DNA from: an uncultured Actinomycetes bacterium
GTDB taxonomy: Bacteria; Actinomycetota; Acidimicrobiia; Acidimicrobiales; SZUA-35
Direction of reading: 5' to 3'
Assembly: GCA_902826025.1 (NCBI GenBank)
Contig: CADEDH010000006.1
Span: forward strand, 19,127-76,565
Length of the DNA: 57,439 bases
Positions 46,407 to 54,579 of this stretch are shown here, piece by piece (positions within the stretch are counted from its first letter, which is position 1; each line of letters opens with the position of its first letter). A program made the translations under genes and the position numbers. The notes under the pieces are model-generated. The model made no database searches, had not been told where the DNA came from, and worked only from the letters and a program-made list of their open reading frames with translations.

Positions 46407-48040
46407 CCGACGAGCCGACGTTCTTCGACGAGATCGAGGCCTACTGCGGGCGGCTGAGCTATGCCCCCGGGGCTACCGCCACCCTCCACGCGTCGTGCCG
46501 TTCGGGCGACCGCTTTGACGTGACGGTGGAACGGTGGGGCTCTCGGCGGGAGCCGGTATGGCGGGCCGACGGCGTGCCCGGCGCCTACCGGGCCCCGCCG
46601 GCCGATGCCGATGCCGCTGGCTGTCGGTGGCCGGTATCGCTGGAGATCCCGGTGGGGTCGGAGTGGGACTCCGGCTTCTACCTCGTCACCTGCCGCCTGA
46701 CCGGCGGGCCGGCCGGGCGCAACGAGGCCCACGCCGGCTTCGTGGTGCGAGGGCGGCCCGGCCAGCCAGCGGGGGCCGCCCTGGTGTTGGCCACCAACAC
46801 CTGGAACGCCTACAACACCTGGGGCGGGGCCAGCCTGTACACCGGGGGCAGGGAGGTGTCGTTCCGCCGGCCCTTCGCCCGGGGGATGTTGTGCCGGCCG
46901 GCCGAGGAGCGGGACGACCGCAAGGCGCGGCCCACCCGATGGGGAGAGGAGGCCGATCCCGACGGCGCCATCTTCCAGCGCTGGCGGTTCGCCCATGGCT
47001 ATCCGGCCGCCGTCGGATCGGCCGGCTGGTACACCCACGAGCGCCGGTTCGTGGTGTGGGCCGAGGCGGCGGGGTACCGGTTCGACTACCTCGTGTCGTC
47101 CGACCTGGAGGACCCTGACGCCCTGACCGGCCAGCGGCTACTGGTGGACGTGGGACACGACGAATACTGGTCGGCCCCCCAGCGGGCCACGGTGGAGGCC
47201 CATGTGGCCGGGGGTGGGAACCTGGTGAGCCTGTCGGGCAACACCTGCTTCTGGCAGGTCCGCCTGGAGGCCGGCCCACCGGCCGGCGACGGCTCCGTCG
47301 ACCCCGGCGCCACGATGGTGTGCCACAAGTACTCGGCTCCCGAGACCGACCCGGTGGTGGCTGAGGGCCGACCGGGGGACATGACCGGCCTGTGGTGCGA
47401 TCCGCTGGTGGGTCGGCCCGAGTGGTCGCTCCTGGGGGCCGGTTCGGCCTGGGGCCTCTATCACCGCTTCGGGCAGGCCGTGGCCCGGGGCACCGGGGCC
47501 TTCACCGTCTACCGGCCCGAGCACTGGCTGCTGGACGGCACCGGGCTCGGCTACGGCGACCTGCTGGGGGCCCGCGACGGGGTCGTGGGCTACGAGACGG
47601 TGGGTTGCCGTCTGGCGCTCGACGAGTACCAGCTGCCGGTGGCCCGGCCCGAGCCGGGCCTGCCCTCCGGGACGTGGCCCTCCGAGACGTGGCCCTCCGA
47701 GGTGGAGGTGGTGGCCTACACCCCGTCGTCGAACCTGGCCGTAGGGGAGTACCCGGCCTCGATTTCGGCCCTGTCGGACCAGGGAGACCTGGAGTACATC
47801 GCCGGTCGGCTGTTCGGCCGGGTCGACGCCGACAGCCTGGCCCGGGTCCGCCACGGCAACGCCGTGCTGCTCACCTGCCGGCCCTTCGGTTCGGGTGGAG
47901 GTGGGGTGGTGACGGCGGGCTCCACCGACTGGGTGTTCGGCCTCTGCGGTGATCCAGCCGCCGATTGGGTCCCCGATCCAGCCGTGGCCCGGGTGACGGC
48001 CAACGCCCTCAACTGGGGCATGACCGGACAACCGGCCTAA
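46403..48040 (+). CDS. N,N-dimethylformamidase beta-subunit-like protein
   Basis: 545 residues from GTG 46403, overlapping the MFS stop by four bases. It resembles the C-terminal catalytic part of the large subunit of dimethylformamidase: VLATNTWNAYNTWGG, FDYLVSSDLED, VDVGHDEYWS with His252 and Glu254, LSGNTCFWQVRLE, and a WDFASVLTAGST-like VVTAGSTDWVFGL end. In the known enzyme Tyr, Tyr and Glu hold a single Fe; the HxE motif is present here. No small subunit is seen. The compound cleaved may be another N-alkyl amide. Confidence 0.82.
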   Translation: MTDEPTFFDEIEAYCGRLSYAPGATATLHASCRSGDRFDVTVERWGSRREPVWRADGVPGAYRAPPADADAAGCRWPVSLEIPVGSEWDSGFYLVTCRLTGGPAGRNEAHAGFVVRGRPGQPAGAALVLATNTWNAYNTWGGASLYTGGREVSFRRPFARGMLCRPAEERDDRKARPTRWGEEADPDGAIFQRWRFAHGYPAAVGSAGWYTHERRFVVWAEAAGYRFDYLVSSDLEDPDALTGQRLLVDVGHDEYWSAPQRATVEAHVAGGGNLVSLSGNTCFWQVRLEAGPPAGDGSVDPGATMVCHKYSAPETDPVVAEGRPGDMTGLWCDPLVGRPEWSLLGAGSAWGLYHRFGQAVARGTGAFTVYRPEHWLLDGTGLGYGDLLGARDGVVGYETVGCRLALDEYQLPVARPEPGLPSGTWPSETWPSEVEVVAYTPSSNLAVGEYPASISALSDQGDLEYIAGRLFGRVDADSLARVRHGNAVLLTCRPFGSGGGGVVTAGSTDWVFGLCGDPAADWVPDPAVARVTANALNWGMTGQPA

Positions 48041-48067
48041 TATCGTCGCCGAGGAGAGGAGGCACCG

Positions 48068-48973
48068 ATGGCCGATCGCAAGATCACGCACCGCACGCAG
48101 GTGAGCTACATCGACAAGTCGCGGGAGTTCTACGCCGCCCACGGCTACACCAAGGCCTATGAGTGGGCGGCCAACGACGAGGCCCCGTTCACCCCGCTGC
48201 CCAAGCCGCTGTCGGAGTGCAAGATCGGGTGCATCACCACCTCGTACTTCCTGCCCGACGACTTCGTCTACACCGTCCCGTCCGACCTGCCTCGCCTTCC
48301 CTACGTCGCCTCCCGCACCGAGACCGGTCAGCTCCAGAACCAGTACCTGTCGTGGGCCAAGAACGAGACCCACACCGAAGACGTCAACTCCTACCTCCCG
48401 CTGGAGCGGCTCGACGAGTACGCCGCCGCCGGGCGCATCGGCTCGGTATCGAGCCGGTTCTACGGGTTGCCCACCCAGTTCAGCCACCGGCAGACCTTGA
48501 ATCGAGACGCCCCCCGGGTGATCAACTGGCTCCAGGAGGACGACGTGGACGTCGCTCTCCTCGTACCCCTCTGACCCGTCTGCCACCAGTCCGTGAGCCT
48601 GGGTGCGCGTTTGATCGAAGAGGCCGGGATCCCCACCGTGGTGGTCGGCTCGGCCCGTGACATCGTGGAGGAGTGCGGGGTGCCCCGCTTCGTGTTCGTC
48701 GACTTCCCGCTGGGCAACCCGTGCGGCAAGCCGTACGACGTCGCCATGCAGCGGGCCATCGTGGGCCTGGCCCTCGACACGCTGGAGCAGGCGTTCGTGC
48801 CCCGTACCACCATCCAGGCCCCGCTCGTGTGGGATCCCGACGACGAGGGCTGGCGAGACCGGTTCATGCACGTCGGCGACGACAATCGGGCCGAGCTGGC
48901 GGCCGCCGGCGAGCTGCGGCGCAAGCTCCAGTCGGCGGGAAAATCAGCGGGGCGTGACGGCGTAAAGCACTGA
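48068..48973 (+). CDS. GrdB-like selenoprotein with in-frame UGA (glycine/sarcosine/betaine reductase selenoprotein B family)
   Basis: The frame runs from ATG 48068 (strong GGAGAGGAGG site) to TGA 48971-48973 with one internal TGA at 48572-48574. Read as selenocysteine it is residue 169 of 301. The context is LLVPL-Sec-PVCHQSVSLGA, giving a UxxC redox motif with Cys172, and it matches the Sec-containing GrdB-like family in actinobacteria. Conservation is equal before and after the TGA (FYAAHGYTKAYEWA; VVVGSARDIVEECGVPRF; DFPLGNPCGKPYD), so this is neither a stop nor decay. The reaction is probably a thiol/selenol reduction; substrate unknown. It is 27 bases after the dimethylformamidase-like gene. 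Confidence 0.85.
48572..48574 (+). other. Recoded UGA selenocysteine codon
   Basis: TGA in frame in the GrdB-like gene, followed by codons for Pro-Val-Cys-His-Gln. The same frame stays open for 132 codons on the far side. Needs SelB and tRNA-Sec, which are not in this window. Confidence 0.78.
48584..48605 (+). promoter_or_regulatory. Candidate bacterial SECIS hairpin
   Basis: CACCAG pairs with CTGG-G-TG (one bulged G) around a nine-base loop TCCGTGAGC that starts 15 bases after the UGA and holds a GTG. Place and size fit a bSECIS; the stem is short, so the call is tentative. Confidence 0.35.
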
Positions 48974-48978
48974 TTTTC
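48939..48978. terminator. Weak hairpin at the end of the selenoprotein gene
   Basis: GAAAATCAG and CTGATTTTC form 9-bp arms with a 22-base interior. It overlaps the stop codon and carries a short TTTT on its right arm. Confidence 0.3.
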
Positions 48979-49090
48979 GGATCCTCGGTACAGATGGCAA
49001 CGACCCCGGTGGGCGCGTTAAGCTGCCACCATCAGTGCCAAGTCGCCGCATACTGAAGCATCGCCCGAAGACTACGCCGACGCGCCCCCG

Positions 49091-49690
49091 ATGGGGTTGC
49101 GGGAGCGGAACAAGGCCGAGAAGTGGCGCCGGATCGTGGAGGCGGCCAGCCGCCTGTTCGCCACCCGGGGCTTCGAGGCCACCACCACGGCCGCCATCGC
49201 CGAGGAGGCCGGGATCGGCACCGGCACCCTCTACCTCTACGTCACCTCCAAGGAAGACCTGCTACTGGCCGTCTTCCGCGACGAGGTGGGCGAGCTGTGG
49301 GACCACGCCTTCACCCTGATCGATCCCACCGCCCCGGTGGTGGAGCAGCTGATGACGGCGTTCAGCCACGTCACGGCGTACCACGAGCAGGAACCGGAGC
49401 TGACCCGCATCTACTTCAAGGAGCTGATGTTCGTCTCACCGGCCATGCGTAGCGGGGTGAGCGAGTTCATGCGCCACTTCATCGGCCGGTTCGTCGAGCT
49501 GCTCGACAAGGCCAAGGTCAACGGCCTGCTCGATCCCGACGTGCCCACGGGCATGCTGGCCCACAACCTGTGGGCCCAGTACTACATCCTGATGCAGCGC
49601 CGCTACGCCGGCTCGATCGATCCCGAGTCGCTGTTGCCCCGCCTCGGGCACTCGTTCCAGGTCGCCCTGTGGGGTATGGCCCGGGGCTGA
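49091..49690 (+). CDS. TetR/AcrR family transcriptional regulator
   Basis: 199 residues from ATG 49091. The helix-turn-helix is at residues about 12-57 (WRRIVEAASRLFATRGFEAT, TTAAIAEEAGIGTGTLYLYVTSKEDL); the C-terminal part is the long helical TetR_C domain. It follows the selenoprotein gene after 117 bases on the same strand and ends four bases before the convergent PLP decarboxylase. It may control the amidohydrolase-to-selenoprotein run or the decarboxylase operon; no palindrome clear enough to decide was found. Confidence 0.9.
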   Translation: MGLRERNKAEKWRRIVEAASRLFATRGFEATTTAAIAEEAGIGTGTLYLYVTSKEDLLLAVFRDEVGELWDHAFTLIDPTAPVVEQLMTAFSHVTAYHEQEPELTRIYFKELMFVSPAMRSGVSEFMRHFIGRFVELLDKAKVNGLLDPDVPTGMLAHNLWAQYYILMQRRYAGSIDPESLLPRLGHSFQVALWGMARG

Positions 49691-49694
49691 CCGG

Positions 49695-51128
49695 CTAGCG
49701 CACCGAGGCCCACGCCCGGAGCACGGCGTCGGCGGCGCGGTCGACGTCGGCCTCGGTGGTCGACGTGTCCGAGACGCTGATCCGCATGGCCCGCCGGCCC
49801 TGCCACGTGGTGGCGCCCAACCACGCCGTACCCTCGGCCTGCACGGCGGCGATCACGGCGTCGGTCAGGGCATCACCGTTGTCGACCCGTTCCTCGTCGG
49901 GCCCGGGGCCGAACGAGGCCAGGGCCTGGTTGAGCACGACGGGGGCCAGGATCGTCACCCCGGCGTCGGCCAGGCGGCGGGCGAAGCGGTCGGCCAGCTG
50001 GCAGCACCGTTCCACCGCATCGGCCACGCCGGCCCGGCCCCGGGTGGCGAGGATGGCCCACACCGGCACGGCCCGGGCCGCCTGCGACATCTGGAGGCCG
50101 AGGTTCATCAGGGGTCGCTCGGCGCCGGCCCCGGTCACGTAGGCGGCGTCCATCGACATCGCCGCCCGGAGTGTCGCCGGGTCGGCCACCGCCACCAGGC
50201 CGCAGTCGTAGGGGGCGTTGAGCCACTTGTGGGCATCGGTGGCCCAGGAGTCGGCCCGGTCCACCCCGGCCACCAGGTGGCGGCGATCGGGGGCGGCGGC
50301 GGCGGCCCACAGCCCGAAGGCCCCGTCGACGTGGACCCAGCACCGGTCCCGCACCCCGACGGCCTCCAGATGGTCGATCACGGCGGCGAACGGGTCGCTG
50401 TGGCCGGTGTTCACGTTCCCGGCCTGCACGATCACCAGCGTCGGCCCGGCTCCGGGCCCGACGGCGGCGGCGAAGGCGGCAGGGTCGAGACGGCCACAAC
50501 CGTCGGTCGGTACGACCGTGACCGTGTCGAGCCCGAGGCCGGCCACGGCCAGAGCCTTGTTGACCGAGGCGTGGATCTCGGCCGAGGTCGCGATGGCCAG
50601 GGGTGGGGCTCCGGCCAGGCCCCGGGCCCGCACATCCCAGCCGGCCTGGCGCAGGAGGGCGTCGCGGGCGGTGACGATGGCGGTGAGGTTGGCCACGGTG
50701 GCACCGGCGCAGAACGAGGCCAGGGTGCCGGCCGGCAGACCCAGGAGGTCGACGATCCAGGCCGTGGCCATCGTGTCGAGGTGGGCGCCGACCGGTGACA
50801 TCACCGGCAGGGCCAGGTTCTGGTCCCAGGCCCCGGCCAGCACCGAGGCGGCCAGGCCGGCCGGGTCGACCCCGCCGTTGACGAAGCCGAAGTACCGGCC
50901 GCCGGTGGTGCGCACTGCGGCCGGGCTACCCAGGCGGTCGAGCAGGTCGAGGGCGTCGGCCGCTGGGAGCGGGTGGTCGAGGGCGTCGGCCGGGAAGCCG
51001 GCCAGGGCGGCCACGGCGTCGGCGTCGGGGCTGGCCCGCCCGTCGCGCTCGGCCGCAACGTAGCGCCCGGCCGCTTCCGCCGCCCGGGCCAGTAGCTCAG
51101 CCTTGGTCGGCCGGGAGCCGCCGGTCAC
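49695..51128 (-). CDS. Pyridoxal-phosphate-dependent decarboxylase (group II type)
   Basis: 477 residues from GTG 51128, overlapping the stop of the F420 oxidoreductase (GTGA). The PLP fold is evident: GGRYFGFVNGGVDPAGL, GTLASFCAGATVANLTAI, VIVQAGNVNTGHSDPF, WVHVDGAFGLWA, and the Schiff-base Lys near 301 in ATDAHKWLNAPYDCG. Group II enzymes decarboxylate aspartate, glutamate, tyrosine, tryptophan or related amino acids; some relatives are aldehyde synthases. The family's usual substrate-binding His is present in the HVDGA region. Its coupling to F420 enzymes suggests a specific amine- or aldehyde-forming step. Confidence 0.88.
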   Translation of the reverse strand: MTGGSRPTKAELLARAAEAAGRYVAAERDGRASPDADAVAALAGFPADALDHPLPAADALDLLDRLGSPAAVRTTGGRYFGFVNGGVDPAGLAASVLAGAWDQNLALPVMSPVGAHLDTMATAWIVDLLGLPAGTLASFCAGATVANLTAIVTARDALLRQAGWDVRARGLAGAPPLAIATSAEIHASVNKALAVAGLGLDTVTVVPTDGCGRLDPAAFAAAVGPGAGPTLVIVQAGNVNTGHSDPFAAVIDHLEAVGVRDRCWVHVDGAFGLWAAAAAPDRRHLVAGVDRADSWATDAHKWLNAPYDCGLVAVADPATLRAAMSMDAAYVTGAGAERPLMNLGLQMSQAARAVPVWAILATRGRAGVADAVERCCQLADRFARRLADAGVTILAPVVLNQALASFGPGPDEERVDNGDALTDAVIAAVQAEGTAWLGATTWQGRRAMRISVSDTSTTEADVDRAADAVLRAWASVR

Positions 51129-52039
51129 CACAGCTCGGCGGTGCGGCGCTGGAACTCGGCCAGGGTGGCCAGGGCCTCGTCCACCGTCCCGCCGGCGATC
51201 CGGTTGGCGAAGCCCACGTGGGTGGCCCCCAGGCCACGGCACCGCTCCACCAGCGCCGGCCATTCCTCCGGGGTGGACATCTGGGCGATGATCCGGGTCT
51301 CGATGCCGAACGCATCGGGGTCGCGGCCGTGGCCGGCCACCGCCTCCCTCAGCTGGGCCGTGACCCGGGCCACCCGGTCCAGGTCCCGGAAGGAGGGGGC
51401 GATGAACTTGAAGCCGTCGGCCAGGCGGGCCGCCCGGTCGATGGCGGCATCGGTGGGGAAGCCGTCGCCGTCGACCCGGCCGGCGCCGAACCACACCGGG
51501 ATCGGCTGAGCCGGCCGGGGGCTGATCCCGGCCCCGGCGAGGGTGAAGAAGCGGCCCTCGTGGTCGACGCTGCGCTCGCTCCACAGGCGGCGCAGCAGCG
51601 TCACTTGCTCCTCGAACCGGGCGCCCCGGGTGCGGGGATCGACGCCGAGGGTCTCGCACTCCCGGGTGTTCCACCCCACCGAGGCGGCCAGGCGGAGCCG
51701 GCCCCCGCTGAGGTTGGCCACCTCGGCCGCCTGCTTGGCCGCCAGCACCGGCGGGTACAGCGGCAGGAGCACCATGGCCGGGTTGATCTCGATGCGGGTG
51801 GTGACGGCCGACAGCCACGCCCCCAGGGTGAAGGCCTCCCGCCACGGCTCGTCGAAGGTGAAGAACGGGGCGGGGAACGCCGTGTCGAGGGTGCAGGCCA
51901 GGTGACCGGCATAGCCCACGAAGTGGTAGCCGAGCTCCTCCACGCCGAGGACGTAGCGACGCACGTCGTCGGTGGCCGCCAGGTAGGGAATGTCGCACCC
52001 GAATCGCATGCCCGCAGGGTATTCCCGAGCCCGGGACAC
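51125..52039 (-). CDS. LLM-class F420-dependent oxidoreductase
   Basis: 304 residues from GTG 52039; ATG 52009 (MRFGCDIPYLAATD) is an alternative. TIM-barrel landmarks: VEELGYHFVGYAGH, SAVTTRIEINPAMVLLPLYPPVLAAKQAAEVANLSGGRLRLAASVGWN (split over sheet and helix), and IPVWFGAGR. This is the F420-binding luciferase-like pattern (TIGR03619-like). It lies directly behind another enzyme of the superfamily and in front of the PLP decarboxylase, all overlapping or touching, so the three are one operon. Substrate unknown. Confidence 0.87.
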   Translation of the reverse strand: MSRAREYPAGMRFGCDIPYLAATDDVRRYVLGVEELGYHFVGYAGHLACTLDTAFPAPFFTFDEPWREAFTLGAWLSAVTTRIEINPAMVLLPLYPPVLAAKQAAEVANLSGGRLRLAASVGWNTRECETLGVDPRTRGARFEEQVTLLRRLWSERSVDHEGRFFTLAGAGISPRPAQPIPVWFGAGRVDGDGFPTDAAIDRAARLADGFKFIAPSFRDLDRVARVTAQLREAVAGHGRDPDAFGIETRIIAQMSTPEEWPALVERCRGLGATHVGFANRIAGGTVDEALATLAEFQRRTAELW

Positions 52040-53062
52040 TCAGACCGCGAGGCGCTTCATGACGGTCAGAGCCCGGGCCGCCTGGCGTAGGCCGTCCTCC
52101 ATGTCGGGCTGGGTGACGGCCAAGCCGATGCTGTCGGGATGGTGCTCACGGACCAGGGCGGCCAGGCGCTGGCCCACGTCGTCGGGCTCGCCCACCAGCA
52201 TCAGCTGTTCCTGGAGGGCGTCGGTCACGAGGGCCCGGGCCGGCTCCCGGTCCCCGGCGCTCAGGGCGGCCAGGGCCGTGCGCAGGTCGGTTTCGCTCAC
52301 CGCCAGCCGGGAACGGACGCTGGCCGGGGAGTCGGCCAGGGCGTGGACCATGTCGGGTCGCAGGTGCTCCCGGGCCTCGGCCCCGAAGGCCACGCTCGGG
52401 TACAGGGCGATCTCGATCGGGCGCACCGAGCGGGCCCACCCGATCACCTCCCGGTAGCGGAACGGGGGCAGGCCCGACACGAAGGCCCCGTCGGCCAGCT
52501 CCGACGCCAGATGGTTGAGCCGGGGTCCGCGGGCCCCCACGAAGATGGGCAGGGGCCGGTCGCCGGCCCGCACGGCGGTGGCGGTGGGGCGGTAGCCAGG
52601 CGCGGGGCGGCCGTCGGCCACCGCCCCGGTCAGCTCCAGGAAGTGCCGGATGCGGGCTACCGGTCGGTCGGCCTGGAGCTCGAAGGGGGCCAGCGACAGC
52701 GAGCCGCCGGCGCCCACCCCGAGCACGGCCCGGCCCCCGCTCAGCTCGTGGACGGTGAGCATGGTGGTGGTGACGAGCGCCGGCGTCCGGAGGTAGGGGT
52801 TCGTGACACCGACGGCCAACCGGATGCGGGAGGTGACGCCGGCGGCGGCGGCCAGCACGGCGAACGGTTCCCGGGCCGGGCCCTCGTCACCCAGCCACAC
52901 CTCGTCGAGGCCGAGTTCCTCGGCCAGCACGATCAACCGGACCAGATCGGGGGCTGGGCGGTCGGGGAACAGCCACACGCCGGTGCGTGGGCCCAGCCCG
53001 CTGCCCTCGCCCGGAAGGACCCGGAGCTGCGGTGCCGTCGGGGGGCCGGCTGGCCCGGTCAT
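52040..53062 (-). CDS. LLM-class F420-dependent oxidoreductase
   Basis: 340 residues from ATG 53062. The luciferase-like core starts at about residue 26 (TGVWLFPDRPAPD), with LAEELGLDEVWLGDE, RIRLAVGVTNPYLRTPALVTTT, HELSGGRAVLGVGAGGS and LPIFVGARGP following the F420-reductase/MER-like plan. The first 25 residues are a Pro/Gly-rich extension. It opens the operon that continues with the second F420 enzyme and the PLP decarboxylase. The 139 bases ahead of it to 53201 hold only a short CGCCCG/CGGGCG hairpin. Confidence 0.87.
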   Translation of the reverse strand: MTGPAGPPTAPQLRVLPGEGSGLGPRTGVWLFPDRPAPDLVRLIVLAEELGLDEVWLGDEGPAREPFAVLAAAAGVTSRIRLAVGVTNPYLRTPALVTTTMLTVHELSGGRAVLGVGAGGSLSLAPFELQADRPVARIRHFLELTGAVADGRPAPGYRPTATAVRAGDRPLPIFVGARGPRLNHLASELADGAFVSGLPPFRYREVIGWARSVRPIEIALYPSVAFGAEAREHLRPDMVHALADSPASVRSRLAVSETDLRTALAALSAGDREPARALVTDALQEQLMLVGEPDDVGQRLAALVREHHPDSIGLAVTQPDMEDGLRQAARALTVMKRLAV

Positions 53063-53200
53063 CGCCCGCCCCCGGGCGCGGAGGCACCACGATCGTCCCG
53101 CGGATCGCCCGATCCGCCGTCAAGCCCGCGGCCCTGCAGCACCAGCCACCACCGTACCTCCCGGCCCGGGCGCCCACCCCGCCCGGCTGCGCCGCCAGCT

Positions 53201-54553
53201 CTAGTCGATGATCAGGGGGACGTCGTCGCTGGGGGCCTCGCCGGAGTCGGCGTTGCGGGCTTCCTTGGAGTGGGCCTTCCAGTCGACGTCGGAGGGGATC
53301 AGCACCGACGCCGCCCGGATGCGGTCGAACGAGACGTCTTCCACGTTCGGCGGGAGCTGGCCGTTGTCGCGGAAGCGCTTGGCCGCGTTGATCAGCTGCG
53401 AGCGCACCGCGATCACGAAGGCGTCGGTGGAGCCCAGGTTCTCCTGCGTCCGGTCGTAGAGCGGCTCGCCGTCGAAGCTGCACATCAGCTCGGTCATGGC
53501 CCGGTCCTGCAGGTTGAGCACGAACGGGATGCCGCTGTGCATCAACGTCTTCTCCACCTCGAGGTCGCGGTGGTAATCGTTGCGCTTGTTCGCCTTGGTG
53601 AGGAAGTACGAGCGGGGATCGTTGGTGCGGGGCTCGTAGCCGCCCACCTCGTCGAAGGCGTTGCGACCTCGAACCTGGTCGGCCGGGAACGGGCCGAGGG
53701 GGCTACCGCTGTGGCTGATCAGCATGGCGTGGTGGTCGTCCAACGGCACGAACGAGCGGAGGTTGACGATCTTGCCCACGCTGATCATCGTGTGGAACGG
53801 GAAGATGAACTGGTTGATCCGGTGCCAGATCTGCCCGTCGGTCCACTTGCGCTGGGAGGAGTAGAAGGCCCCGTACTCGGTGCGCTCCACGTCGAGCTCA
53901 GGCGGCTCGGGGTCGGGGCTCCAGAACCCCCGGATCCCGCTGGGAGGCGCCGGCGAGTCCGCCGCCAGGCGCCGGTGCAGCCAGTTGAGGTGCACCGAGT
54001 CGAGGTCGCCCTCCATGTTCTGCACCCAGTTGGCCTCCTCCATCATGACCGCCGGCTCGTCGACGTTCTCGATGGGCAGGGTGTTGATCTCGAAGAGGGG
54101 GAACGGGGGCGGCGTCTCCCGGGGGCCGAGGTAGACCCAGATCATGTGGTTGACCTCGTGGCACGGGTAGGCCCGGATCTTCACCTTGTCGATGAAGTGC
54201 TGCTGGGCCCGGCTGCCCGAGCGCTCGGTTGGGAGGTCCACCAGCGTGCCGTCGAGGTCGAACTTCCACCCGTGGTAGTTGCAGCGCAGGCCGCACTCCT
54301 CGTTGCGGGCGAAGTACATGCTGGCCCCCCGGTGGGGGCAGGCCTCGGCCATGGCCCCCATGCGGCCCAGGCTGTCGCGGTACATCACGAACCGCTCACC
54401 CAGCAGCATCATCCGCTTGGCCGGCCCGTCGTTCTCGGGGAACTCCGACGACGGCAGGCAGGGGATCCAGTACTGGCGCATCAGGTCGCCCATCGGGGTG
54501 CCGGGGCCGACCCGGCACAGCAGCTCGTTGTCTTCGTGCGTGAGCATCGACAT
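53201..54553 (-). CDS. Rieske non-heme iron oxygenase, alpha-type subunit
   Basis: 450 residues from ATG 54553 behind GGGGGAG. The Rieske 2Fe-2S ligands are Cys72, His74, Cys91 and His94 (ACPHRGA ... CNYHGWKF). The mononuclear iron site is Asp186, His189 and His194 in the NWVQNMEGDLDSVHLNWLH segment. Layout is that of phenoxybenzoate/phthalate-type (one-component alpha) oxygenases. It oxidises an aromatic or heterocycle using electrons from a reductase that is not adjacent; the ferredoxin at 26808 is distant. Convergent or lone by context. Confidence 0.92.
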   Translation of the reverse strand: MSMLTHEDNELLCRVGPGTPMGDLMRQYWIPCLPSSEFPENDGPAKRMMLLGERFVMYRDSLGRMGAMAEACPHRGASMYFARNEECGLRCNYHGWKFDLDGTLVDLPTERSGSRAQQHFIDKVKIRAYPCHEVNHMIWVYLGPRETPPPFPLFEINTLPIENVDEPAVMMEEANWVQNMEGDLDSVHLNWLHRRLAADSPAPPSGIRGFWSPDPEPPELDVERTEYGAFYSSQRKWTDGQIWHRINQFIFPFHTMISVGKIVNLRSFVPLDDHHAMLISHSGSPLGPFPADQVRGRNAFDEVGGYEPRTNDPRSYFLTKANKRNDYHRDLEVEKTLMHSGIPFVLNLQDRAMTELMCSFDGEPLYDRTQENLGSTDAFVIAVRSQLINAAKRFRDNGQLPPNVEDVSFDRIRAASVLIPSDVDWKAHSKEARNADSGEAPSDDVPLIID

Positions 54554-54579
54554 CTCCCCCTGGGTCCCCGGGTTGCAGT

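Noticed and set aside
48593..48973. A separate small gene starting at GTG 48593
   Set aside because: It is in the same frame as the upstream part and carries only the second half of one family; UGA recoding explains the break better.
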